Positions 18,261 through 27,015 of a DNA stretch of 56,396 nt are shown here, piece after piece. Within the stretch, counting starts at the first letter, position 1. Each line of letters opens with the position of its first letter. A program made the translations under genes and the position numbers. Location: the NCBI RefSeq assembly GCF_003003355.1, contig NZ_PVTQ01000020.1:1-56396 (forward strand). The letters are read 5' to 3'. A model generated the notes under the pieces. That model ran no database searches. It saw only the letters and a program-made list of their open reading frames with translations, and was not told the origin of the DNA. Origin of the DNA: Donghicola tyrosinivorans (GTDB taxonomy: Bacteria > Pseudomonadota > Alphaproteobacteria > Rhodobacterales > Rhodobacteraceae).

Positions 18261-19670
18261 ATGAAGCAAGCAATTGTCATCTTGCATGGCATGGGCGAGC
18301 AAATCCCCATGGCCACGCTGAATTCATTCGTGAACTCTGTTTGGACGCTAGACCCCAAGCTGGTTAGCGTGTCCAAGCCCGATCCCAATACAGGGGGTAC
18401 GCGGGCTGGCAATGTGTCTTGGGCCAAGCCCGATCCGCGCAACAGTTCGTCCGAGTTGCGCCGCATCACGACGGAACAAGACAAAAACGGAAACTATACG
18501 GATTTCTACGAATACTACTGGGCGCATATGATGCAGGGCACCACATGGGAGCATGTGCAGACCTGGCTCAGGGATTTGCTATTTCGTATCCCGCCCAAGC
18601 GGGTGGCCCATGCGTGGGTACTGCTATGGGCTGTCACGTTGATCATTGGCGGGCTGACCCTTTGGGGCCTCTGGCCCAAAGCCGAGGCTCCGGCGCCTTG
18701 GGTTGCGTGGTTGTCTGCCTTGGGCGGTATGGCGGTGTCGGCCTTCGTCTCGACCGTGCTGATCAAACGGTTCGGCGATGTGGCGCGTTATGTGAAGGCT
18801 CTGCCGCCGAATGTGGCCAAGCGGCATCAGATCCGGCAGGGCGGCGTTGACCTTCTGTCACGGCTGATCGATAGCGGCGATTATGAACGGCTGGTCGTCG
18901 TTGCCCACTCTCTGGGCGCGATTGTCGCCTATGATATTCTTGCGCAAACCTATGCGCGTTATAACAAGATCGGGGGCACAGGTCCGCAGCCAGAGCGTGA
19001 CGCGCTGGAACAGATGATCCGCGAAGCGATCAAAAGCGGCGGGCTGGACCTTGATGCGTTTCAGGACCAGCAAGCGCGGACCTTTACCGAGGCCAGAGAA
19101 CAATGCGCGCCTTGGATCGTCTCGGATTTCGTGACTTTGGGTGCGCCTCTGACCCATGCCGAGTTTCTTAGGGCCGAAAGCCATGAGGACCTGCGTGCCC
19201 GACAGCGGGATCGACTATTGCCGACCTGCCCGCCGACGCTTGAGTATGATGGCACGACAAAGACGCACCACTTCAGTTTTTCGAACGAAGAGCAGCGACA
19301 GCCAATTGACCGCCGCACCCCCCATCACGCGGCTCTGTTCGCCTATACCCGCTGGACGAATTTGTACTCGGAAGAAAAGTACATTCTGACCGGTGATCTA
19401 GTCTCGGGGCCGGTGGCAGAGGTCTTTGGTCTGGAGTTCCAAGACAGCGAAACTGACGAAAAGGGCGTGCTGAAAGGCATCCGTGACATCGCCGTGCTGC
19501 CCAAACTGGATGCGGCGGGAAATGTCGACAAAGATCACCGTAGGTCTTTCATTTCGCACAATAATTACTGGGCGATGGACAAGGGAACCGAGAAAGCCCC
19601 CAAGCCAAAGAAAGGGCCTCCACCGCACCACATTGAAGAGCTTCGAAATGCCTTGGGAATAGCGGAGTAG
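18261..19670 (+). CDS. Membrane-embedded alpha/beta hydrolase of unknown function (469 aa)
   Basis: The opening AIVILHGMGEQIP is the oxyanion-side HG motif of alpha/beta hydrolases. A nucleophile elbow VVAHSLGA places Ser217, FVTLGAPL follows at about 290, a WTNLY...GDLVSG segment near 366-382 could supply the acid and SHNNYW the His (about 433). Two hydrophobic segments (roughly 117-137 and 146-167) sit between the HG motif and the elbow, suggesting a membrane hairpin inserted in the fold, so a lipase-like enzyme acting at the membrane is plausible. The ATG at 18261 is preferred to a TTG at 18252. The next gene begins 3 bases after the stop. Similar proteins are annotated as hypothetical; substrate unknown. 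Confidence 0.8.
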   Translation: MKQAIVILHGMGEQIPMATLNSFVNSVWTLDPKLVSVSKPDPNTGGTRAGNVSWAKPDPRNSSSELRRITTEQDKNGNYTDFYEYYWAHMMQGTTWEHVQTWLRDLLFRIPPKRVAHAWVLLWAVTLIIGGLTLWGLWPKAEAPAPWVAWLSALGGMAVSAFVSTVLIKRFGDVARYVKALPPNVAKRHQIRQGGVDLLSRLIDSGDYERLVVVAHSLGAIVAYDILAQTYARYNKIGGTGPQPERDALEQMIREAIKSGGLDLDAFQDQQARTFTEAREQCAPWIVSDFVTLGAPLTHAEFLRAESHEDLRARQRDRLLPTCPPTLEYDGTTKTHHFSFSNEEQRQPIDRRTPHHAALFAYTRWTNLYSEEKYILTGDLVSGPVAEVFGLEFQDSETDEKGVLKGIRDIAVLPKLDAAGNVDKDHRRSFISHNNYWAMDKGTEKAPKPKKGPPPHHIEELRNALGIAE

Positions 19671-19673
19671 GCC

Positions 19674-21905
19674 ATGCGGTTTATTGATCGAACAAAACTC
19701 ACGCCCCCTGCAATCCTGTTCAGCGAACGTGCCAATGAGGCGCGGGAAGAGGTGCGGGCCTTTATCGAAGAAACACAAACCAAAGGCGGTACGCGGCGTG
19801 CGCCACGGTCGGACTGGCTGGATGAGGACGAGGGGATGCGCCGCCAGATGGCTGATCTCTTTGGCGAATGCTGTGCCTATTGCGAAAGCCGCGCGTCGTT
19901 CGATGGCAGTCGATTAAGAGGTGTTGCCAGCCGTCACAGGCCACCAATGTTGGCACAGAACAAAGACGGAAGCACTGATCTGCTGGCCTATAGCTGGCTG
20001 ATGTTCGACTGGGAAAACATGCTTTGGCTTTGCTCAAGCTGTGCGCGTTTGAAGGGCAACAGTTTCTTTGTTCAGGCCGCGCGTGGCCGCCCTTCAATGT
20101 CCGTCGCGGAGCTACGGCAGCGCGAACAAGAATTGATGCTTGATCCATGCTTTCACGAGCCGCGCGAACATCTAATTTTCCAACCGAACGGTTGGGTGGA
20201 TTGGATCACTTCGCAGGGGCAAGCGACGTCCGAACTCCTTGAACTCAATCGGTCTGAATTGGTGGAGGGACGGCGTTCTATCATCAAGACTTGGGGAGAA
20301 GCGCTACAATCGGGGCAGTTGAAAGCTACTGGCCAGACCTTGGGCGTTCAGGGTTTGTCCGGTCCTGCACCCCATACCGGCGCAGCAACTGCGGTACTGA
20401 TGGCTTTTGCCCGATCAAAGAGTTTCCCTGCGAACACTGCCCAGGACGTTGCCGACGCCTTCAACGAACTGCCTGAAGGGCGACGTGGGGTTCTAGCGGC
20501 GGAGTTCTTGACTGGCTCATTTGATGCCAAATTCGAAATGACGGCCACCGACCCGATCCAGCCTAAACCCACCACAAGTCGCATCCCCAATATTCGCCGT
20601 CTGCCAAATGCCTTGAAACCGATCACCCATGTAGAGATCAGCAATTTCAAGGCTTTGAAAGATATTTCCTTTGATCTGCCCGACACGGTCGAGGACAAAG
20701 ACCAGTCCCCTTGCATGTTGCTTCTGGGGGAAAATGCGACGGGGAAATCCTCGGTGCTTGAGGCGATGGCGCTGGCGGTGATCGGCACCCATGAGGCGGC
20801 GGAACTGGACAAGGCAATTGATGACGAGCCGCTGTCGCCCGGTGATCTGATCCATCGCCCCGACCCCTACCGCTGGCAGGAAACCGCGCCGGATATGGCG
20901 GTGCGGCTGGAATTTCTGGACAGCAGCGCACCGGCAAGCATCACCGCAATTGCAGGGGACGCACGGTTCTCGGGCGATGCTCAATGCGCCAAGATCGTGC
21001 TTGGCTACGGACCCCGCCGGTTCTTTACCAAACGCAAGACGCGCCGCCTGCGGGCACCGGCGCATCGTGTCCGGTCTCTGTTCGATCCGATGGATATGAT
21101 CGCGAACCCGATCCTTTGGCTGACCACGCTGGAAGGTAAAGAGTGGGAGGCCGCCGCCCGCGCTTTGCGCGAGGTGTTGATGCTGTCGGATGCCGATGAC
21201 TTTGAGCGGGATGATGACCCAGAAACACCGGGGCAAATCTATGTGCGGCGGGATGGGCAGCGGATGGCCATGAAGGACCTCTCGGTCGGCTACAAATCCG
21301 TCATCGCAATGGTCTGCGATATCATCCGCGAGATGCTCTACCACTATGACAATATGGAGTTTGCCAGTGCGGTGGTCTTCATCGACGAGATCGAGACCCA
21401 CCTGCATCCGCGCTGGAAGATGCAGATCATGACCCTGTTGCGCAGGGCTTTTCCCAAGACACAGTTCATCGCTACCACCCATGATCCGCTGTGTCTGCGC
21501 GGGATGTATGACGGCGAGGTCTTCGTCTTGCAGCGCTCGGCCACGGATCAGGTCGAGCGTGTCATGGACCTGCCGTCGATCCGCGGGATGCGGTCTGAAC
21601 AAATCCTGACGTCCGAGTTTTTCGGGCTGGGTTCAACCGATCCGGAAACGGATGCGCGGCTGGAGCGTTACAACCGGCTGGCTGTGCGGATCGAAGACCT
21701 GACACAAGAAGAGCATGAAGAAATGGAGGTACTGCGGGGCAAGTTGGATGACGGAATGGTGCTTGGCTCGACCTTGGCTCAGCAAGCCTATGCCGAGGCG
21801 TTGAAGCAGAAGGCCAAACAAGAGGTGAGCCCGACGAAGGCGCCTTCGCCGCGCCGAGCAGAGCTGCGGCAGACGTTTTCTGCACTCTTCGAGAAGCGCA
21901 AATGA
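19674..21905 (+). CDS. HNH-domain / AAA (ABC-type) ATPase fusion (743 aa)
   Basis: Residues 60-130 form an HNH-like zinc domain: CAYC (67-70), HRP (His88), WEN (113-115) and CSSC (120-123). A linker runs to about 315. The ATPase follows: Walker A GENATGKSS (352-360), ABC-like signature LSVGY (536-540), Walker B VVFIDEIETHLHP with Asp571 and Glu572, and the H-loop TTHDP (601-605). This is the RecF/OLD/PtuA type of ATPase used by Septu and related defence systems. Compared with the downstream HNH protein the usual E-H-x-R-P is shifted (S-R-H-R-P) and C-N is C-A, so this nuclease domain may be altered or inactive. The stop overlaps the next ATG. A three-gene defence role is inferred. Confidence 0.85.
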   Translation: MRFIDRTKLTPPAILFSERANEAREEVRAFIEETQTKGGTRRAPRSDWLDEDEGMRRQMADLFGECCAYCESRASFDGSRLRGVASRHRPPMLAQNKDGSTDLLAYSWLMFDWENMLWLCSSCARLKGNSFFVQAARGRPSMSVAELRQREQELMLDPCFHEPREHLIFQPNGWVDWITSQGQATSELLELNRSELVEGRRSIIKTWGEALQSGQLKATGQTLGVQGLSGPAPHTGAATAVLMAFARSKSFPANTAQDVADAFNELPEGRRGVLAAEFLTGSFDAKFEMTATDPIQPKPTTSRIPNIRRLPNALKPITHVEISNFKALKDISFDLPDTVEDKDQSPCMLLLGENATGKSSVLEAMALAVIGTHEAAELDKAIDDEPLSPGDLIHRPDPYRWQETAPDMAVRLEFLDSSAPASITAIAGDARFSGDAQCAKIVLGYGPRRFFTKRKTRRLRAPAHRVRSLFDPMDMIANPILWLTTLEGKEWEAAARALREVLMLSDADDFERDDDPETPGQIYVRRDGQRMAMKDLSVGYKSVIAMVCDIIREMLYHYDNMEFASAVVFIDEIETHLHPRWKMQIMTLLRRAFPKTQFIATTHDPLCLRGMYDGEVFVLQRSATDQVERVMDLPSIRGMRSEQILTSEFFGLGSTDPETDARLERYNRLAVRIEDLTQEEHEEMEVLRGKLDDGMVLGSTLAQQAYAEALKQKAKQEVSPTKAPSPRRAELRQTFSALFEKRK

Positions 21906-22810
21906 TCAAGGTTGCGCGCACCCCTTGTCCGGCTGCGTTGGACCCGAATGATCCGGACTCGGCGGGATCGCGGGAACTGGCTCGGGTCAAGGCCAAGATG
22001 GCAGCGGGAGAAACCCTGAAAAGCGGCGATTTCAGCGCCTATGGCAGCCGCGCGGTGCGCGATGCTCTGCGAGAGATGTTTCACGGCAAATGCGCCTATT
22101 GTGAAAGCAAGATCGCCGGAACGCAGGACACCGATGTGGAACATTATCGGCCCAAGAAAGGCGTGTCTGAGGCCGATGACGCGGGGGTGGTGCACCCCGG
22201 TTACTGGTGGCTTGCCATGCGGTGGGAGAATCTTGTTTTGTCCTGTCAGCATTGCAATCAGTCGCGCAGTTATCACGTTATCATCCCCGACGATGTGGAA
22301 GCCGAAGCGGATCTGCGCGCCTTTCTTGAGCGCCAGCCAAAGACGACCGCAGGAAAGCTGAACGCCTTTCCGGTGGAAGGGAATGCTTGGGTCACGCAAG
22401 AAGGCGGCGATCTGACGACGGAAAGGCCGCTGATCCTGAACCCAGTGGAAATGGAGCCGGGTGACCATCTGGACTGGGTGCTGTTTCAGGGGGCATCTAC
22501 CGTTCGGGCCAAGGATGGCAGTCCGGTGGGCGAGGCGACGCGCACCATCCTTGGTCTGAACCGGCGATGGCTGGAAGAGGAACGGCGGATACGGCTACTT
22601 GAGATGCGCCGGCTGCGGGACCGGTTGATCGAAAAGTTGAACGATTGGCTTGTGGCGGATAATCCCACTATTGCCGCGATCCATGAAGCCGAGGCGCATT
22701 GGATTATCGAAGAGTTGCACGCCATGTGCACTGACGAGCAGCCGTTTGCTGGTATGGCGCGAGCCTTCTTTCAGAAGGTACAGGATGAAGTCGGCGCGAT
22801 GGCGGGCTAA
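21902..22810 (+). CDS. HNH endonuclease-like protein (302 aa), PtuB-like
   Basis: A complete HNH zinc domain: CAYC (64-67), EHYRPK with His81, WEN with Asn110 and CQHCN (115-119). The N-terminal 60 residues and a long C-terminal helical part complete the protein. This layout matches the TIGR02646/PtuB type of HNH proteins found beside AAA ATPases in Septu and some retrons. It overlaps the upstream ATPase gene by ATGA, so the pair is coupled. The N-terminal region of the ATPase protein shares not only the zinc domain but the later LNP...E...H...F and LGLNR pattern, so the two are duplicates. Nuclease activity is inferred from intact motifs. Confidence 0.87.
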   Translation: MIKVARTPCPAALDPNDPDSAGSRELARVKAKMAAGETLKSGDFSAYGSRAVRDALREMFHGKCAYCESKIAGTQDTDVEHYRPKKGVSEADDAGVVHPGYWWLAMRWENLVLSCQHCNQSRSYHVIIPDDVEAEADLRAFLERQPKTTAGKLNAFPVEGNAWVTQEGGDLTTERPLILNPVEMEPGDHLDWVLFQGASTVRAKDGSPVGEATRTILGLNRRWLEEERRIRLLEMRRLRDRLIEKLNDWLVADNPTIAAIHEAEAHWIIEELHAMCTDEQPFAGMARAFFQKVQDEVGAMAG

Positions 22811-22848
22811 GAGCGGCCCCGCCACCAATAACAGCTGTGCGATGCGGG

Positions 22849-23856
22849 TCAGGCGCTGACCCGCTGACCGTCTGTGAAGACATGCAGCATCTCCGGCCGC
22901 GGCGAGGCATGAAGTGTGGTGCCCGCCTGTGCGGATAGATCGCCCGTCACCTTCACGGTCAGACTGCCGACGCATTCGCTGTCCAGATGGACTAGCGTTT
23001 CGCCGCCAAGGTGTTCGACGTGCCGGACTGTGGCAGGCCATTGCCCCCCAGTCTGGGACAGGGTGATATGTTCGGGGCGGATGCCAATCAACGCGCCCTG
23101 TGGCGCACTGGCCCAAGGCTTGGGGCCTTGCAAAAAGTTCATCTTGGGCGATCCGATAAACCCCGCCACAAAGGGCGTGGCGGGTGCGTTGTATAGATGC
23201 ATGGGCGCGCCGACTTGCTCGATATGGCCCTTATTCAGAACGACGATCTGGTCCGCCATGGTCATGGCCTCAACCTGATCATGGGTGACATAAACCATAG
23301 TCGAGCCAAGGCGTTCATGCAGTTCCGAAAGCTCGACTCGCATCTGCGCCCGTAGCGCGGCATCAAGGTTCGAGAGCGGCTCGTCGAACAGAAAGACCTT
23401 GGGTTTGCGCACGATGGCGCGGCCAATGGCGACGCGCTGGCGCTGACCGCCCGAAAGCTGCTTTGGTTTGCGATCCAGCAGCGGGCCAAGTTGCAGGATA
23501 TCGGCGGCCTCGCGCACGCGACCTTCCATCTCGGATTTGCCCATCCCCGCCAACCGCAGGCCGAAACCGATGTTTTCGGCCACGCTCATGTGCGGGTAAA
23601 GGGCATAGCTTTGAAACACCATCGCAACGCCGCGCTGGGACGGGGCGGTGTGGGTAATGTCGGTGCCGCCGATAAAGATTTTGCCGTCCGAGACCGTCTC
23701 AAGCCCTGCGATCATCCGCAATAGTGTGGACTTGCCGCAGCCGGACGGGCCGACAAGTACGGTGAAAGAGCCTTCGGGGATCTCTAGGTTCAACGAGGGG
23801 ACAACTTCGACAGTGCCGTAGCGCTTTGTTACGGACTGGATCAGGACGTCAGCCAT
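22849..23856 (-). CDS. Carbohydrate ABC importer ATPase, UgpC/MalK type (335 aa)
   Basis: Nucleotide-binding subunit of a sugar importer. Walker [10 protein letters not shown] near 37-45, signature LSGGQRQR near 134-141 and Walker [14 protein letters not shown] are clear; the C-terminal third is a TOBE/regulatory domain typical of MalK/UgpC. AGGAGG precedes the ATG at 23856, which lies within the end of the GH32 gene. It is the last gene of the LacI-controlled operon and converges on the HNH cassette, with only 38 bases between them. Confidence 0.93.
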   Translation of the reverse strand: MADVLIQSVTKRYGTVEVVPSLNLEIPEGSFTVLVGPSGCGKSTLLRMIAGLETVSDGKIFIGGTDITHTAPSQRGVAMVFQSYALYPHMSVAENIGFGLRLAGMGKSEMEGRVREAADILQLGPLLDRKPKQLSGGQRQRVAIGRAIVRKPKVFLFDEPLSNLDAALRAQMRVELSELHERLGSTMVYVTHDQVEAMTMADQIVVLNKGHIEQVGAPMHLYNAPATPFVAGFIGSPKMNFLQGPKPWASAPQGALIGIRPEHITLSQTGGQWPATVRHVEHLGGETLVHLDSECVGSLTVKVTGDLSAQAGTTLHASPRPEMLHVFTDGQRVSA

Positions 23857-25207
23857 TGTGGCCTCCTTCGGACAGGTGACGGGGAACGGCGCGGCGTGTG
23901 CCGCTGGCGTGATGGGTCAAGGTGACGGGGCCTTCGGGCACCGCCGGAAAATGCAGGTTGGTCAGGGACACGGTGCCACCGGCGCAGAACATCTCGACAA
24001 GGCCGCGATCGACGAACAGTTCGATATCCAGCGGTCGGGACAGGGGCCAAGTGAAGCGGGTGATGACCTCATGGCCAAAGCCGGTCAGGCCGTCGTGGTC
24101 GGGCCGCCGAGAGGTTAGCGTGACCACGTCGTCGGTCCCGCGGGTCAGACGCAGATGCGGCACGGTTTCCCCAAATAGCGAAACTGTCACATCCCGCGCG
24201 CCCTCTGCCTCTAGGTGGAAGCCGTGATGGAATGTGGCGCGGTCGCGCTGGTTGGCAAAGGCATTTCGCACCGCTTCGGGCACCCTTTGGGCAATGCGCA
24301 GCCCGTCCGGTGAGCGCGTCAGGGACAGCTCTCGCGGAAGGCTTGCGGCCCCGCGAAAGGCCTTGGTCGGGGTCTGACGGGCATAGCTCCAGTTGCTGGC
24401 CCAAGCCATGACGGTGGGCGGGCCACCGGGATCGAAAAAGCTCTGCGGCGCGTAGAAATCGCGCCCCATGTCCAGCCAAAGCACCGCTTCCGCCGGATTG
24501 ACGTTGGTAAAGCGGGTGCCATCAAAGGCGCCGATGAAATACTGGGTGCCAGAGCCGCCACCGGGCGCATCCTCTGAGATCGAGACGATCAGCACCCAAA
24601 ATGCTTTCCCCTGATAGCGCATTTCCAGCAGGTCGGGGCATTCCCAAACGCCTTTGCCGTGCTGCCCGTGGCAGGCCCCAAAGCTGCTAAGGTATTCCCA
24701 CCTGCGCAGGTCTTCGGATGCGTAAAAGGCGATCGACTGGCCTTCGGTCACCAGCATGATCCAACGGGCGGTGTCTTGGTGCCAGATCACCTTGGGATCG
24801 CGAAAGACCTCGCGACCGGGGTTCTCCAGCACCGGATTTCTGGTGTCGGTCTGGAACTGCGTCAGGGTGTCATTCGCGTGGGCGACGCACTGGACCTGAA
24901 AGTCGCGCCCTTCGGGCGTCAGGCTGTGGGCGGTATAGAACAGCTTGACCCCCTGAGGCGCGGCGATAGCGCTGCCGGAAAAGCAGGTGCCGAGCGCGTC
25001 GGGATAAAGCGCGACAGGACGTTCCTGCCAGTGCACAAGATCACGGCTGACCGCATGTCCCCAGTGCATCGGGCCGTGGTGGATGCTGTTGGGGTCATGC
25101 TGAAAGAACAGATGCCACAGGCCGCCATGACGGATCATGCCGTTGGGATCGTTCATCCAGCCTTTCGCAGGGGTAAAGTGCAGTTTCGGGCGGTAGGTCT
25201 CGGTCAT
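23849..25207 (-). CDS. Glycoside hydrolase family 32, cytoplasmic beta-fructosidase (452 aa)
   Basis: Hydrolyses sucrose, fructo-oligosaccharides or a related beta-fructoside. GH32 landmarks: WMNDPNG with nucleophile Asp20, FSGSA (76-80), RDPKV with Asp137 and the acid/base Glu189 in WECPDL, followed by a C-terminal beta-sandwich. No signal peptide is seen, so the sugar is cut after import. The ATG at 25207 overlaps the stop of the upstream permease (ATGA), and an upstream extension of 71 residues is not credible. Lack of a PTS and presence of an ABC importer imply the substrate is unphosphorylated. Confidence 0.93.
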   Translation of the reverse strand: MTETYRPKLHFTPAKGWMNDPNGMIRHGGLWHLFFQHDPNSIHHGPMHWGHAVSRDLVHWQERPVALYPDALGTCFSGSAIAAPQGVKLFYTAHSLTPEGRDFQVQCVAHANDTLTQFQTDTRNPVLENPGREVFRDPKVIWHQDTARWIMLVTEGQSIAFYASEDLRRWEYLSSFGACHGQHGKGVWECPDLLEMRYQGKAFWVLIVSISEDAPGGGSGTQYFIGAFDGTRFTNVNPAEAVLWLDMGRDFYAPQSFFDPGGPPTVMAWASNWSYARQTPTKAFRGAASLPRELSLTRSPDGLRIAQRVPEAVRNAFANQRDRATFHHGFHLEAEGARDVTVSLFGETVPHLRLTRGTDDVVTLTSRRPDHDGLTGFGHEVITRFTWPLSRPLDIELFVDRGLVEMFCAGGTVSLTNLHFPAVPEGPVTLTHHASGTRRAVPRHLSEGGHNG

Positions 25208-26052
25208 CCTTTGACCCCCGAACTCATAACGGACGCGATGAACTGGCGCTGCATCAGCAGGAAGAACAGGATCACCGGCACGGCCATCGACACCGCAAAG
25301 GCCATCACATCGCCCCATGGGATACGCTGGTTGGTGCCAAAGAACGCACCCATGGCGACGGTCAGTGGGCGCACCTCGGGGCCGCGTGTGACCATGACCG
25401 GCCAGAGGTAGGCGTTCCACATCTCAAGGAATTGCAGGATCGCGACAGCCGAGATCACAGGCTTCGACAGGGGCAGGGCGATATGGCGGTACTTTTGAAA
25501 GAATGAAAAGCCGTCCAGCTCTGCCGCCTCGAACAGGTCTTTGGGGATGCGGGAAAAGAACTGGAAGAACAGGAAGATCGACAGGGCGTTGGCGATACCC
25601 GGAAGGATCTGGACCACATAGGTGTCCACAAGTCCCAGCTTGCCCGCAAGGATCAACTGCGGCAGCACAAGGCTTTCTGCTGGTACCGCAATGGTCGCGA
25701 CCACAAACAGCAGCACCATCTTGTTGCCGGGCAGGCTACCTTGGGCAACGACGAAGGCCGCCATCGAGTTGATGGTGATCGAGATCAACAAGGTCGCCAC
25801 GGTCACAATCGCGGTGTTCATCATGTAGCGGAAGAACGGACGCGCCGGATCGGTCCAGACGTCGATATAGTTCTGGAAACTGACGGTCTCGGGGATGAAG
25901 GACTTCAGCGACCCCATCGAGACAAGGATATCCTGCTCATCAGGATTCAGGCTGATCGTCACCATCATCATCAGCGGCAACAGCACCCCTAGGGCTACTG
26001 TGCAGGCGAAAAGAAATGGCATCAGGGTGCCACGGGGAAAGATCCGGATCAT
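25204..26052 (-). CDS. Carbohydrate ABC permease, MalG type (282 aa)
   Basis: Second membrane subunit of the importer, with six predicted helices. The EAA loop is present as EAAELDGFSFFQKYRHIALPLSKP, which contacts the ATPase. The start overlaps the stop of the MalF-type gene (ATGA), which fixes the ATG at 26052. The C-terminal [15 protein letters not shown] tail is typical of MalG-like permeases. Confidence 0.93.
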   Translation of the reverse strand: MIRIFPRGTLMPFLFACTVALGVLLPLMMMVTISLNPDEQDILVSMGSLKSFIPETVSFQNYIDVWTDPARPFFRYMMNTAIVTVATLLISITINSMAAFVVAQGSLPGNKMVLLFVVATIAVPAESLVLPQLILAGKLGLVDTYVVQILPGIANALSIFLFFQFFSRIPKDLFEAAELDGFSFFQKYRHIALPLSKPVISAVAILQFLEMWNAYLWPVMVTRGPEVRPLTVAMGAFFGTNQRIPWGDVMAFAVSMAVPVILFFLLMQRQFIASVMSSGVKG

Positions 26053-26936
26053 TGCTCGCCCTCGTTTTTCAGAAAGACCCGTTGCAGTACGGCGATGGTG
26101 GTGACCGCGATGAAGAAGAAGACCGAGATGGCCGAGGCGTAGCCGATCTTCTGCGAGGTGAAGCCCTGCTGGAACAGGTAGTAGATGATGGTCGTGGTCG
26201 ACCCGTTCGGCCCGCCCTTGGTCATCACAGAGACCTGCGTGAACAGTTTCAGCGCCTGAATGGTGGTGATGATCAGCAGGAAGATGTTGACGTTGCGCAG
26301 ACAGGGCCACGTCACAAATCGAAAGCGCTGCCATGCGGTGGCGCCGTCCAGTTCGGCGGCTTCATACAGATCGCCCGGCACGTCCTGTAGACCCGCTAGA
26401 TAGATCAGCATCTGGTAGGGAAAGGTCGCCCAAGCCGACAGCACAACGATGGCGACCATCGCGGTATCGGACCCGCCCACAAAGTCGATGTAGGCCTCGG
26501 GGCCTGCGAACAGCTGGTAGATCGTGTTAAGGGGGCCCGTAGGGATGCGGTACAGCACGGCCCAGATCGCCACGACCACGGTGATTGGCAGCAACAGCGG
26601 CAGGATCGAGACGGTGCGAAACAGCCCTCGGAAAGGGATCGCGGCATTCAACGCCATCGCAACGCAGAGCGAGATCATCAGCTGGAAGGGTACCACCAGA
26701 ACGGTGAAAAGTACCGTATTGCCAATCGCTTGCCAGAACAGCCGGTCGGCAAACATCCGTTCATAATTGGTCAGCCCGACAAAGCGCGTCGGGATCGGGC
26801 GCGGCATCAGGCGCTGGTCGGTGAAACTGAACCCGATCGAGAGGCAAAAGGGCACCACGATGATCAGCACAAGACATGCCATCGCGGGGAAAAGCATCGC
26901 CAGCTCTTGCGAGCGGCCTTTGAATATAGTCGGCAT
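26049..26936 (-). CDS. Carbohydrate ABC permease, MalF type (295 aa)
   Basis: First membrane subunit, six helices, with the EAA loop YEAAELDGATAWQRFRFVTWP. The ATG at 26936 has GGAGG just upstream; longer in-frame starts cross the hairpin behind the binding-protein gene. It pairs with the overlapping MalG-type gene to form the membrane channel. Confidence 0.93.
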   Translation of the reverse strand: MPTIFKGRSQELAMLFPAMACLVLIIVVPFCLSIGFSFTDQRLMPRPIPTRFVGLTNYERMFADRLFWQAIGNTVLFTVLVVPFQLMISLCVAMALNAAIPFRGLFRTVSILPLLLPITVVVAIWAVLYRIPTGPLNTIYQLFAGPEAYIDFVGGSDTAMVAIVVLSAWATFPYQMLIYLAGLQDVPGDLYEAAELDGATAWQRFRFVTWPCLRNVNIFLLIITTIQALKLFTQVSVMTKGGPNGSTTTIIYYLFQQGFTSQKIGYASAISVFFFIAVTTIAVLQRVFLKNEGEQ

Positions 26937-26963
26937 TTGGGCCTCCGGTGCGGGGAAAAGTGG

Positions 26964-27001
26964 GGCGTGCGGTCTGCGCTGGCTTGCGCTGGCCACACGC
27001 C
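26964..27001 (-). terminator. Intercistronic hairpin after the sugar-binding protein gene
   Basis: On the minus strand a 9-bp stem GGCGTGTGG / CCGCACGCC (one G-U pair) encloses a 20-nt loop between the binding-protein stop and the MalF-type gene. This is the usual place for a stabilising or partial-termination hairpin that raises binding-protein levels. Role inferred. Confidence 0.5.
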
Positions 27002-27015
27002 TCGGGGAGGAACCG

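Noticed and set aside
18261-22810. Retron-associated PtuAB
   Set aside because: No reverse transcriptase gene is found, and I see no msr/msd-like RNA region in the leader.
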